Of a stretch of DNA of 64,000 nt, positions 18,611 through 27,192 are shown piece after piece (the stretch's first letter is position 1; every line of letters begins with the position of its first letter). Below the pieces are notes generated by a model that did no database searches, was not told the DNA's origin, and saw only the letters and a program-made list of their open reading frames with translations. Position numbers and translations under genes: made by a program. The stretch is from the NCBI RefSeq assembly GCF_018402175.1, contig NZ_JAGYJK010000002.1, forward strand, positions 27,517-91,516. Direction: 5' to 3'. The stretch is from Yoonia sp. (lineage in GTDB: Bacteria; Pseudomonadota; Alphaproteobacteria; Rhodobacterales; Rhodobacteraceae).

Positions 18611-18994
18611 TCAGCCTGACTTGCGCAAGCTGCGCAGGAACAGGCCCAGACCGCCCACCAGCAACACGAAAATAACCAACAGGTCAAAGATGCTGAGCCG
18701 CGCGAATTGCACGGTGGTATTGGCGATCACGCCAAACACCAGCGCGATCAGCGATGCCCCCGCAATGATCCAGCCGATCCGGTTTTTGGCATTATAAAAG
18801 ATCAGCCCGATCCCGAACATCAGCGGGATCAGGATCATACCCGATGTCACCGGCATCCCGCCCACACCGAAGATACGGCCACCCAGACTGGGGCGCACGA
18901 CGATGCCGTTCAACAGCAGATAGCAGCCCCCAATCATCATGATCAGCCCGATCAGGAACTGCCGCGTTCCGCCGTCACTGCCACCAGCACCCAT
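18611..18994 (-). CDS. Hypothetical membrane protein
   Basis: A 127-residue protein that I do not recognise. It has four predicted membrane segments at about residues 12-30 (FLIGLIMMIGGCYLLLNGI), 49-67, 71-92 and 102-122 (LLVIFVLLVGGLGLFL), then a short basic tail. The ATG ending 18994 is preferred over an upstream TTG. It converges with the gamma-glutamyltransferase gene 12 bases away. No function is proposed. Confidence 0.7.
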   Translation of the reverse strand: MGAGGSDGGTRQFLIGLIMMIGGCYLLLNGIVVRPSLGGRIFGVGGMPVTSGMILIPLMFGIGLIFYNAKNRIGWIIAGASLIALVFGVIANTTVQFARLSIFDLLVIFVLLVGGLGLFLRSLRKSG

Positions 18995-19069
18995 TACCAA
19001 CTTACCCGTTACTACAGTCTCGGCAAAGATAGGGAGCGCGGCATGAAATTGCCAGTGCCGTCGCGTTGA

Positions 19070-19600
19070 TCAGGTCAACGCGCGCAGATCGCCCATCAAT
19101 TCGGTCAACAGATTGATGTACATCTCGCCGGTCAGCTTGCCATTTTCGTCGAATTCCTTGGCGGAATTGGCGACCAGCACCTCTGGCCCTTGCAGGATAT
19201 GCGGCCGGAATGGCATCATGGCCAGCCGCAGGGAAAACTGCGCCCTCTCGCCCCCCGCACGCCCGCCGGCGGCCGACATGATCGCCAGAGGCTTGTTTCT
19301 CCACACGCCACCCTTGGTCCGGCTGACCCAGTCGAGCGCGTTTTTCAGCGCGCCTGATATGGCCTTGTTGTATTCCGGTGTTGCAATGATCACTGCATCA
19401 GCGGCGGCAATCTGGTCGGCCAGCATCTGGACGGCGGCGGGGATACCCTCGGCCTCTTCCAGATCACCGTCATACAGCGGAAAGCGGATATCGCCTTCGA
19501 CAAAGGTGTCGGGGCCGAAAATCTCAGCCGCGTTGCGCATCAGCATGGTGTTGGTCGAGGCCTTGCGCAGCGACCCCGATAGTCCCAGAAGTGTCGTCAT
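19070..19600 (-). CDS. NADPH-dependent FMN reductase family protein (ChrR/YieF-like)
   Basis: A 176-residue flavodoxin-fold reductase. The FMN phosphate loop is GLSGSLRKASTN at residues 6-17 and the second family motif is TPEYNKAISGALKNALDWVSR around residue 80. Relatives reduce quinones, azo dyes or chromate with NAD(P)H, usually as tetramers. It stands divergent to the frameshifted ThDP enzyme gene. Confidence 0.9.
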   Translation of the reverse strand: MTTLLGLSGSLRKASTNTMLMRNAAEIFGPDTFVEGDIRFPLYDGDLEEAEGIPAAVQMLADQIAAADAVIIATPEYNKAISGALKNALDWVSRTKGGVWRNKPLAIMSAAGGRAGGERAQFSLRLAMMPFRPHILQGPEVLVANSAKEFDENGKLTGEMYINLLTELMGDLRALT

Positions 19601-19703
19601 TTGTCCGTCTTTCCTTGTTCGCGACTGAACCTAACCCGATTGTGTGATTGAACAACCCGCGGCTTTCGCACATGATCTGCGCGAAATGGCAAGGACGACA
19701 CTC

Positions 19704-21355
19704 ATGCAACGGCACGGCGGAAAAATACTCAGCGATCAACTGAAAAAGCTGGGTGTGCGGCGCGTGTTTTCCGTGCCGGGCGAAAGCTTTCTGGCCGCGC
19801 TCGACGGGCTTTATGACAGCGGCATCGCCAATGTCGTCTGCCGTCAGGAAGGTGGCGCCGCGATGATGGCCGAAGTCTATGGCAAGATGACAGGCCAGCC
19901 CGGCGTGTGTTTCGTCACCCGCGGACCGGGGGCGACGAATGCCAGCGCGGGCATCCATATCGCGATGCAGGACAGCACGCCGATGGTGCTGTTCGTGGGC
20001 CAGATCGACAATCGGCACACTGACCGCGAGACATTCCAAGAGGTCGATTACAAGGCGATGTTCGGCCCCATCGCCAAATGGGTCGCGCAGGTCAACCACA
20101 CCGACCGGCTGCCCGAATATATCGGGCGCGCGTTCCGTGTGGCGATGTCGGGCCGTCCCGGTCCTGTCGTGCTGGCCCTGCCCGAAAACATGCTGAGCGA
20201 TGTAGCCGATGTGCCAGATATCCGGCTGGGCGAGCTGCATGAGGCGCAGATGCCCAGCGCGGCGACCCAGGCCATTCTGCACGCGCTGGGACAGGCCGAA
20301 CGCCCGCTGGTCGTGGTGGGTGGCCCGCATTGGGACGCACAGGCGCAGGCCAATCTGCAAGCCTTTGCCGAACAGCATCACCTGCCCGTCGCGGTCGGTT
20401 TCCGCCGGCAGGATTATATCGACAACCACCACGGCTGTTATGCCGGTGATCTGAACGTCGGGATCAACCCGCGCCTTGCCGCGCGGGTGCGCGCGGCCGA
20501 CCTGCTGCTGCTGATCGGCACGCGCTTTGGCGATATCGAGACGCAGGGCTACACGCTCGTCGACCCCGCCGCCCCGCAGAAAACCATCATCCACATCCAT
20601 GCCGACGCGGACGAGATCGGGCGCGTCTATGCCCCCGACATCGGCGTGGTGGCGACCGCCCCCGCCGCCCTGCGCGCGCTGGTCGCGGCAAGCCCCGTGG
20701 GTGACTGGTCCAACTGGACCGCCGCCGCGCGCGCCGATTACGACGCATGGATCAGCCCGCAGGAAAGCCCCGGCGCGCTGAAACAGGAACAGGTCATCAA
20801 ATGGTTGTCCGATCAGTTGCCCGATGATGCGATCCTGACCAACGGCGCGGGAATTACGCGGCATGGCTGCACCGCTATTTCGTCTACAAGAAACACGGCA
20901 CGCAACTGGCCCCCACATCGGGGTCAATGGGTTACGGCTTTCCGGCGGCGATTTCGGCGTCACTCGAATATCCCGACCGGACGGTGGTCTGTTTGGCAGG
21001 GGATGGCTGTTTCCAGATGACCTGCAACGAACTCTCGACCGCAGCCCAGCACGGGGCAACACCGATCGTCGTGGTCATGGACAACGGCCGCTACGGCACG
21101 ATCCGCATGCATCAGGAAAAGCATTATCCGGGGCGGGTGTCGGGCACGATGCTGGCCAACCCCGATTTCGCCGCCCTCGCCCGCGCCTATGGCGGCTATG
21201 GCGAGACGGTCACGACCTCCGCCGATTTCGTTGCGGCCTTCGGCCGCGCGCAGGCCGCAGGCACCTTTGCGATCATCGCCTGCAAGGTGGATGAAGAGGC
21301 GTTGAGCACAGGCGCCACGCTGAGCGCGGTCAGGGCGGCGGCATTGTCGCGGTAA
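19704..21355 (+). pseudogene. Thiamine-diphosphate-dependent enzyme (acetolactate-synthase-like), frameshifted
   Basis: About 550 residues if intact. It contains the N-terminal ThDP pyrimidine domain (GGKILSDQLKKLGVRRVF, the glutamate in VCRQEGGAAMMAEVYG), the central domain, and the C-terminal diphosphate-binding domain (CLAGDGCFQMTCNE to MDNGRYGTI). The frame breaks at about 20849-20854: after LTNGAG the plus-one frame continues NYAAWLHRYFVYKKHGTQLA up to MGYGFPAA, the normal family sequence, so one base is missing in GCGGGAATTAC. The ATG at 19704 follows AAGGA; earlier in-frame starts exist at 19644 and 19686. Substrate unknown: the family includes acetolactate synthase and benzoylformate decarboxylase-like enzymes. 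Real mutation or sequencing error cannot be separated here. Confidence 0.82.
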
Positions 21356-21371
21356 GGACCATCACAACAGA

Positions 21372-21449
21372 GGGCAGCCCCCGAGCCTGGGGTGGGGGTG
21401 AAGCCCCCTCCCCGGGGGGAGGGTCGGGGGCTGCCCGGCGCTGCCGGGC
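21372..21449. terminator. Nested GC-rich inverted repeats between ThDP gene and pheS
   Basis: A 13-base perfect inverted repeat (GGGCAGCCCCCGA at 21372-21384, TCGGGGGCTGCCC at 21424-21436) encloses a CCCCTCCCCGGGGGGAGG core. A second hairpin, GCCCGGC/GCCGGGC at 21433-21449, overlaps it. The element lies between convergent stops and probably ends both transcripts. No T-tract is evident. Confidence 0.65.
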
Positions 21450-21462
21450 GGGACCACCAAAC

Positions 21463-22536
21463 CTAGCGCGACAACCCGCCATGCAGCGTTGGCACATCCA
21501 GCGCGGCAAAGCCGTAATGCCGCAGCCAGCGCAGGTCGCTATCAAAGAACGCCCGCAGATCGGGGATGCCGTATTTCAGCATCGCAATGCGGTCGATGCC
21601 CATCCCGAAGGCAAAGCCCTGCCACTGGGTCGGGTCCACGCCCGCCGCTTGCAGCACCTTGGGATGCACCATGCCGGAGCCAAGGATTTCGAGCCAGTCG
21701 TCGCCTTCGCCCACTTTCAGCGTGCCGCCTTCCCATGAACAGCGGATATCCACCTCGGCGGAGGGTTCGGTGAAGGGGAAATGCGACGCGCGGAAGCGGA
21801 TGTCGACGTGGTCCACCTCGAAATAGGATTTCACGAATTCCTCCAGCACCCATTTCAGGTTCGCCATGCTGATATCTTTGTCAATGGCCAGCCCTTCGAC
21901 CTGATGGAACATCGGGGTATGGGTCTGGTCGTAATCGGCACGATAGACACGGCCGGGGCAGATGATGCGGGTGGGGGCGCCTGTCGCCTCCATGCTGCGG
22001 ATCTGCACGGGGCTGGTATGGGTGCGCAACACATGCGGCGGGCGGTTATCGCCCGCGGCGCGGTGGGTGTAGAACGTGTCCATTTCCGCCCGCGCAGGGT
22101 GGTGGCCCGGAATGTTCAGCGCGTCGAAATTGTACCAATCCGATTCGATCTGGGGCCCTTCAGCGACAGCGAAGCCCATGTCGGCGAAGATGGCGGTGAC
22201 TTCTTCGGTGACTTGGGAAATCGGGTGAATCGTCCCCTGACGGCGGGGGCGCGATGGCAGGGTCACGTCGAGCCATTCGCCGCGCAGCCGCGCATCAAGG
22301 GCGGCATCGCCAAGGGCTGCCTTTTTCGCGGCCAAGGCGCTATTGATCTCGTCCTTCAGCGCGTTCAGCGCGGGGCCGGCGGTCTGGCGTTCCTCGGGCG
22401 ACATCTTGCCCAGCTCGCGCATTTGCAGACTGATTTCGCCTTTCTTGCCCAAGGCGGTGATGCGCAGGTCTTCGATCGCGGCCTCGTCACCGGCTGCGGC
22501 AATCAGGGAAAGGTATTTGGCTTTCAGGTCGTCCAT
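21463..22536 (-). CDS. pheS: Phenylalanine--tRNA ligase alpha subunit
   Basis: A 357-residue class II synthetase subunit. The N-terminal coiled coil (residues 1-85) is followed by the catalytic domain with the motif 2 region ([20 protein letters not shown]...) and motif 3 near the end ([20 protein letters not shown]). It pairs with PheT. It follows rpmI-rplT on the same strand with a hairpin between, a common order, but pheT does not follow: its 3' end is at the left edge of the window on the other strand. Confidence 0.96.
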   Translation of the reverse strand: MDDLKAKYLSLIAAAGDEAAIEDLRITALGKKGEISLQMRELGKMSPEERQTAGPALNALKDEINSALAAKKAALGDAALDARLRGEWLDVTLPSRPRRQGTIHPISQVTEEVTAIFADMGFAVAEGPQIESDWYNFDALNIPGHHPARAEMDTFYTHRAAGDNRPPHVLRTHTSPVQIRSMEATGAPTRIICPGRVYRADYDQTHTPMFHQVEGLAIDKDISMANLKWVLEEFVKSYFEVDHVDIRFRASHFPFTEPSAEVDIRCSWEGGTLKVGEGDDWLEILGSGMVHPKVLQAAGVDPTQWQGFAFGMGIDRIAMLKYGIPDLRAFFDSDLRWLRHYGFAALDVPTLHGGLSR

Positions 22537-22612
22537 GGCGCGCCTCTTGATCTGGTTGTGCAGGGGTTAGCGAAAGGGCGGGGTTCGCGCAAGGTGCTGG
22601 GGGGCAAACGCA

Positions 22613-22642
22613 AAAGGCCGCCCCATCACAGGGCGGCCTTTC
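22613..22642 (-). terminator. Terminator between rplT and pheS
   Basis: On the minus strand, AAAGGCCGCCC pairs with GGGCGGCCTTT, followed by a T-rich stretch. It would end or attenuate the rpmI-rplT transcript before pheS. Confidence 0.85.
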
Positions 22643-22663
22643 GTATAACTCAGCAGCCTTGGC

Positions 22664-23023
22664 TTATGCCATCGCCGCTTTCGCCTGACCAACGATTGTC
22701 GCGAACGCTTCTGGTTCGTTCACGGCCAGATCGGCCAGAACCTTGCGGTCGACTTCGATGCCGGCCAGGGCCAGACCGTTGATGAACTTGGAGTAGTTCA
22801 GTGTCTCGTCTACCGAACGCACACCTGCGTTGATCCGCTGGATCCACAAAGCGCGGAAATTGCGCTTGCGGTTGTGCCGGTCACGGGTGGCATATTGGTT
22901 GGCTTTGTCGACGGCCTGCTTGGCGACCTTGAAGGTCTTGGACCGGCGATCATAATAGCCTTTTGCCGCATCAAGAACTTTCTTGTGACGACGATGTGTA
23001 ACTGTTCCGCCTTTAACGCGCAT
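22664..23023 (-). CDS. rplT: 50S ribosomal protein L20
   Basis: A 119-residue basic ribosomal protein with the family pattern: [20 protein letters not shown] at the start, [14 protein letters not shown] in the middle and a C-terminal globular end ([19 protein letters not shown]). It binds 23S rRNA early in 50S assembly. It lies 17 bases after rpmI in one operon; in many bacteria L20 represses this operon through its leader. Confidence 0.98.
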   Translation of the reverse strand: MRVKGGTVTHRRHKKVLDAAKGYYDRRSKTFKVAKQAVDKANQYATRDRHNRKRNFRALWIQRINAGVRSVDETLNYSKFINGLALAGIEVDRKVLADLAVNEPEAFATIVGQAKAAMA

Positions 23024-23040
23024 ATCTCAAATCCCTCTAA

Positions 23041-23241
23041 TCAACGTGCGTAAGGCATCATCGGCTTGATGATACCTTCGTCTTGTTTGCTCAACGTCGT
23101 GGTGCCACGCGCGTTGCGGAGGAATTTGTTGCTGCGCTTGATCATGCCGTGGCGCTTTCCGGCCTGACCGGCCAGAATGCGGCCCGTGGCCGTCACCTTG
23201 AACCGCTTTTTGCAGCTCGATTTCGTTTTCATCTTAGGCAT
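23041..23241 (-). CDS. rpmI: 50S ribosomal protein L35
   Basis: A 66-residue basic protein, [20 protein letters not shown] at the start and [18 protein letters not shown] in the middle, as expected for L35. First gene of the rpmI-rplT operon; infC, often its upstream partner, is not adjacent. AGGAGACGG precedes the start, and a good sigma-70-like promoter lies about 80-100 bases upstream. Confidence 0.98.
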   Translation of the reverse strand: MPKMKTKSSCKKRFKVTATGRILAGQAGKRHGMIKRSNKFLRNARGTTTLSKQDEGIIKPMMPYAR

Positions 23242-23316
23242 TTCCGTCTCCTCTTAAGGTCGGTCGGACGCGCGACTCGGCATGCCACATAGGCCGGACG
23301 CGCGGGTGAAGGCTGC

Positions 23317-23345
23317 CGTATAGGACGCAAAAGCCCTGTGTGCAA
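23317..23345 (-). promoter_or_regulatory. Sigma-70-like promoter for rpmI-rplT
   Basis: On the minus strand, TTGCAC and TATACG are separated by exactly 17 bases, about 75 bases upstream of the rpmI start. The boxes lie in the gap between pyk and rpmI, explaining expression of the operon without infC. Confidence 0.6.
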
Positions 23346-23399
23346 GCCTGTTCAGTTCAGATAACGGCCGATGATCGCACCCGCCGTCGTTGCCAGACA

Positions 23400-24845
23400 T
23401 CATTCCGTTTCAGAGGCGTAGATCAAACGCTCCTCGCAGGGGGCGACGCGCAGGATGTTGGTCGACCCCGGCGTGTTGAACGGCACGCCTGCGGTGACGA
23501 CGACCATGTCGTCCTTGGTCGCCATGCCCTGCGCCAGCGTGGCGCGCACAGCCGCGATCACGGCATCTTTGAAACGGTTCACCTCGCCCGTGATGACGCA
23601 ATTGGTGCCCCATGACAGGCACAGCCGCCGCGCGGTGCGGATATGGCTGGTCAGCGCGATGATCGGCACACGCGGGCGTTCACGCGCCACCAACAGCGCG
23701 GTGGTGCCGGATTGTGAAAAACAGCAGATCGCCTTGATATCGGTGGTTTCCGCGATTTCGCGCGCGGCTGACACGATCCCGTCAGCGACGCTGGTACGCA
23801 CGGCGCGGCGCGACGCTTCGATGATCTCGGTATAGGTGGGGTCGGCTTCGACCTCTCTGGCGACATTGTCCATCGTCTGGACCGCCTCGATCGGATAGGA
23901 CCCGGCGGCGGATTCCGCGGACAGCATGATCGCATCGGCCCCTTCATAGATCGCGGTGGCCACGTCGGAGACTTCGGCGCGGGTCGGCATCGGGCTTTCG
24001 ATCATGGATTCGAGCATCTGCGTCGCCACGATCACCGGCTTGGCCGCAGCACGGCATTTGCGCACCAGCTGTTTCTGGATCGGCGGCACGTTTTGCACGG
24101 GCAGCTCCACGCCCAGATCACCACGCGCGACCATGATCCCGTCGCTGACGGCAAGAATCTCGTCGAAGTTCTTGACCGCTGCGGGCTTTTCGATCTTGGA
24201 CAGGATCGCGGCACGGCCTTTGGCCAGCACGCGGGCTTCGTCCACGTCGGCGGGGCGCTGCACAAAAGACAGCGCGAGCCAGTCAACACCCAGTTCGCAG
24301 ACGAATTCCAGATCCTTGCGGTCCTTGTCCGACAAAGCGGCCAGCGGCAGCACCACGTCCGGCACGTTCACGCCCTTGCGGTTCGAAATGGTGCCGCCCA
24401 CGATGACCTCGCAATCGGCAAAGGTCGCGCCGCAATCCTTGACCCGCAGCTTGATCTTGCCGTCATTGACCAGCAGATGCGCGCCCGGTTCCAGTGCGTC
24501 GAAAATCTCGGTATGGGGCAGGCAGACGCGGCTGGCATCGCCATCGGTCTTGTCCAGATCAAGCCGGAAGGACGCACCCGGCACCAGTTCTTCTTCGCCA
24601 TTGGCAAAGACGCCGACGCGCAGTTTCGGCCCCTGCAAATCCGCCAGAATGGCAATCGGGCTGTCGAGGTCTTTTTCCACCTGCCGGATGATGGCGTGCC
24701 GCTTGCGGATTTCCTCGTGGTCGCCATGCGACATGTTCAGGCGGAACACATCGGCCCCCGCCTCGTGCAAGGCGCGGATCATCGCGTAATCGTTGGAAGC
24801 GGGGCCAAGCGTGGCGACGATCTTGACGTTGCGGTGGCGTTTCAT
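23400..24845 (-). CDS. pyk: Pyruvate kinase
   Basis: A 481-residue glycolytic enzyme converting phosphoenolpyruvate and ADP to pyruvate and ATP. Motifs in order: FRLNMSHGDHEEI, ILADLQGPKLRVGVF, the catalytic lysine in AAILSKIEKPAAVKNF, the metal-binding DGIMVARGDLGVELP, and MLESMIESPMPTRAEVSDVA. The C-terminal allosteric domain is complete. The ATG ending 24845 follows AAAGGGATTGACC; a TTG two codons earlier is unlikely. It is divergent to an N-formylglutamate amidohydrolase gene. Confidence 0.97.
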   Translation of the reverse strand: MKRHRNVKIVATLGPASNDYAMIRALHEAGADVFRLNMSHGDHEEIRKRHAIIRQVEKDLDSPIAILADLQGPKLRVGVFANGEEELVPGASFRLDLDKTDGDASRVCLPHTEIFDALEPGAHLLVNDGKIKLRVKDCGATFADCEVIVGGTISNRKGVNVPDVVLPLAALSDKDRKDLEFVCELGVDWLALSFVQRPADVDEARVLAKGRAAILSKIEKPAAVKNFDEILAVSDGIMVARGDLGVELPVQNVPPIQKQLVRKCRAAAKPVIVATQMLESMIESPMPTRAEVSDVATAIYEGADAIMLSAESAAGSYPIEAVQTMDNVAREVEADPTYTEIIEASRRAVRTSVADGIVSAAREIAETTDIKAICCFSQSGTTALLVARERPRVPIIALTSHIRTARRLCLSWGTNCVITGEVNRFKDAVIAAVRATLAQGMATKDDMVVVTAGVPFNTPGSTNILRVAPCEERLIYASETE

Positions 24846-24943
24846 GGTCAATCCCTTTGGTAATGCCCGTTAGCGGTAACAGCAGGCTTTGCGCCCTTAT
24901 TGCGCAATTCCCTTCCGGCGACAACTAGCCTAAATGCAGTGAC

Positions 24944-25687
24944 ATGAGAATGACACACCCAGCCTATGAGATCGAGGGCGCGGACAGGCCCGGCCGCTGG
25001 CTTGTGACCTGCGACCATGCGACCAACCATGTGCCCGATTGGGTTGCAGGCGGCGATCTGGGCCTGCCTGCAGCCGACATGGGCCGCCACATCGCCTATG
25101 ATATCGGGGCGGCAGGGGTGACGCGGCATCTGGCGGCGCTGCTGGACAGCCCCGCGATCCTGTCGCGCTTTTCACGGCTGGTGATCGACCCCAACCGGGG
25201 CGAGGATGACCCGACCCTGCTGATGCGCCTTTACGACGGCACGATCATTCCGGCCAACCGCCATGCGGGACCGCAGGATTTGGCCGAACGGCTGGACCGG
25301 CTCTACCGGCCCTATCACGATGCCTACGCCGATCTGGCGGCAAAGATGCAGCGCCCAGCGATCTGCGCGATCCATAGCTTCACCCCCCGCCTGCGGTCGC
25401 GCGCGCCCCGCCCTTGGGAGGTTGGCGTGCTGTTCGCCCATGATGACCGGCTGGCAAAGCCCTTGATCGCCGCCTGCCGCGCGCAGGGCTGGTGCACGGG
25501 CGAAAACGAACCCTATGCAGGCCATTTGCCCGGCGATGCGATTGACCGGCATGCCTTGCAACATGGCCGCCCCAATGTACTGATCGAATTGCGTCAAGAC
25601 CTGATCGCGGATCAGGCGGGGCAGATGGCCTGGGCCGACAGGCTTGCGCCGATTCTGCAAAGCGTCCTGAAAGACAGCCAGTTATGA
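24944..25687 (+). CDS. N-formylglutamate amidohydrolase family protein (first of two)
   Basis: A 247-residue metal-dependent hydrolase of the HutG/FGase family. It has the family blocks LVTCDHATNHVPD, LVIDPNRGEDDPTL, ICAIHSFTPRL and NVLIELRQDLI. The type reaction releases formate and glutamate from N-formylglutamate in histidine degradation, but no hut genes are nearby, so the substrate is open. Two in-frame ATGs lie six bases apart at 24944 and 24950. The stop overlaps the region just before the DUF1244 gene, which with dapE likely forms one operon. Confidence 0.88.
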   Translation: MRMTHPAYEIEGADRPGRWLVTCDHATNHVPDWVAGGDLGLPAADMGRHIAYDIGAAGVTRHLAALLDSPAILSRFSRLVIDPNRGEDDPTLLMRLYDGTIIPANRHAGPQDLAERLDRLYRPYHDAYADLAAKMQRPAICAIHSFTPRLRSRAPRPWEVGVLFAHDDRLAKPLIAACRAQGWCTGENEPYAGHLPGDAIDRHALQHGRPNVLIELRQDLIADQAGQMAWADRLAPILQSVLKDSQL

Positions 25688-25698
25688 AGGAGACAGAC

Positions 25699-25992
25699 AT
25701 GGACGACCAGACACGCATTGAACTGGAGGCCGCCGCCTTTCGCCGCCTGCGCCAGCATCTGCAAACCGACCGCCCCGACGTGCAGAATATCGACATGATG
25801 AATTTGACGGGCTTTTGCCGGAACTGCCTGTCACGCTGGTATCAGGAAGCCGCGAACGAACGCGGTATTCCCATGACTAAGGACGAAGGCCGCGAAGCGT
25901 TCTATGGCATGCCCTATGACGACTGGCGCGCGCAGCACCAGACCGAGGCAAGCCCCGCCGCGCAAGAGGCGTTCAAGTCATCCCATGATTGA
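25699..25992 (+). CDS. DUF1244 family protein
   Basis: A 97-residue small protein with the family core [21 protein letters not shown] and [13 protein letters not shown]. The two cysteines in GFCRNCLS could bind metal. Function unknown. The ATG at 25699 follows AAGGAGACAGAC, a better start than the ATG at 25684, which overlaps the upstream stop. It ends eight bases inside the start of dapE, an arrangement implying co-translation. Confidence 0.88.
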   Translation: MDDQTRIELEAAAFRRLRQHLQTDRPDVQNIDMMNLTGFCRNCLSRWYQEAANERGIPMTKDEGREAFYGMPYDDWRAQHQTEASPAAQEAFKSSHD

Positions 25993-27124
25993 TCCCGTCG
26001 CCCTGACCGCCGATTTGGTCCGCTGCCCGTCCGTCACACCTGATGAGGGCGGCGCGCTGGTCTTGCTGGAGGACTTGCTGACCAAAGGCGGGTTCACCTG
26101 CACCCGCGTGGATCGTGGCGGCGTGTCCAACCTGTTCGCTCGCTGGGGGCGGCAGGGGGCGAACCGGACCTTCGGGTTCAACGGGCATACCGATGTCGTG
26201 CCTTTGGGGGACGAGGCGGCATGGACGATGCCGCCCTTCGGCGCGGTCATCAAGGACGGCTACCTTTACGGGCGCGGGTCCACGGACATGAAATCCGGCG
26301 TCGCGGCCTTTGCCGCAGCAGCAGTTGATTTCGTGACCGACACGCCCCCCGATGGCGCGATCATTCTGGCGATCACGGGGGACGAGGAAGGTGACGCGCT
26401 AGACGGCACGACCGCATTGCTCGACTGGATGGCCGCCAATAACGAGTCCATGTCTGTCTGTCTGGTGGGCGAACCCACCTGCCCTGATGTGATGGGCGAA
26501 GCGATGAAGATCGGGCGGCGCGGATCACTGAACGCGACCTTTACCGTGACCGGCGTACAGGGCCATTCCGCCTATCCGCATCGCGCCAAAAACCCGCTGC
26601 CTGCGGTGGCGCGGCTGGTGGATATTCTGGCCAGTCACGAGCTTGACCAAGGCACCGCGCATTTCGACCCCTCGACCCTTGCGGTGGTCACGATTGATAC
26701 CGGCAATCCGGCAACCAATGTGATCCCTGCGCAGACCCGCGCAGGCGTGAATATCCGCTTCAACGACTTGCATTCTGGCGCAAGCCTGACCGCGTGGATG
26801 CAGGGCGTCGCCGATCAGGTCGCAACCGATTTCGGTCTGCGGATCGCGATGCAGGTCAAGGTATCAGGTGAAAGTTTCATCACCCCGCCCGGTCCCTTGT
26901 CCGATCTGGTGGGCAAGGCGGTCAAGGCCGAGACAGGGCGCGATCCGGTGCTGTCCACATCCGGCGGCACGTCGGATGCGCGCTTTGTGCAGCATCATTG
27001 CCCCGTGGTGGAATTCGGGCTGGTGGGCAAGACCATGCATCAGGTCGATGAACGGGTGGCGGTCGATCAGATTGTCCAGCTCAAGGCGATTTACGGGCGG
27101 ATCTTGGCGGATTATTTCGCGTAA
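25985..27124 (+). CDS. dapE: Succinyl-diaminopimelate desuccinylase
   Basis: A 379-residue dinuclear zinc peptidase-family (M20) enzyme that hydrolyses N-succinyl-LL-diaminopimelate. Metal and catalytic residues appear in [23 protein letters not shown] and [13 protein letters not shown], then [11 protein letters not shown], and in the C-terminus [10 protein letters not shown] and [10 protein letters not shown]. Supplies diaminopimelate for peptidoglycan and lysine. The ATG at 25985 overlaps DUF1244 by eight bases and gives the family N-terminus ([19 protein letters not shown]). Confidence 0.96.
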   Translation: MIDPVALTADLVRCPSVTPDEGGALVLLEDLLTKGGFTCTRVDRGGVSNLFARWGRQGANRTFGFNGHTDVVPLGDEAAWTMPPFGAVIKDGYLYGRGSTDMKSGVAAFAAAAVDFVTDTPPDGAIILAITGDEEGDALDGTTALLDWMAANNESMSVCLVGEPTCPDVMGEAMKIGRRGSLNATFTVTGVQGHSAYPHRAKNPLPAVARLVDILASHELDQGTAHFDPSTLAVVTIDTGNPATNVIPAQTRAGVNIRFNDLHSGASLTAWMQGVADQVATDFGLRIAMQVKVSGESFITPPGPLSDLVGKAVKAETGRDPVLSTSGGTSDARFVQHHCPVVEFGLVGKTMHQVDERVAVDQIVQLKAIYGRILADYFA

Positions 27125-27146
27125 GGTGGATTTGAATCCACCTTAC
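27121..27146. terminator. Perfect 12-base-arm palindrome at the dapE stop
   Basis: GTAAGGTGGATT and AATCCACCTTAC are separated by two bases and include the dapE stop codon itself. No T-tract follows. It may protect or end the mRNA. Confidence 0.6.
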
Positions 27147-27192
27147 AGGTAAATGTGATGACGCCCTGCCTGCACCATGCTAGGGCAGCGGG

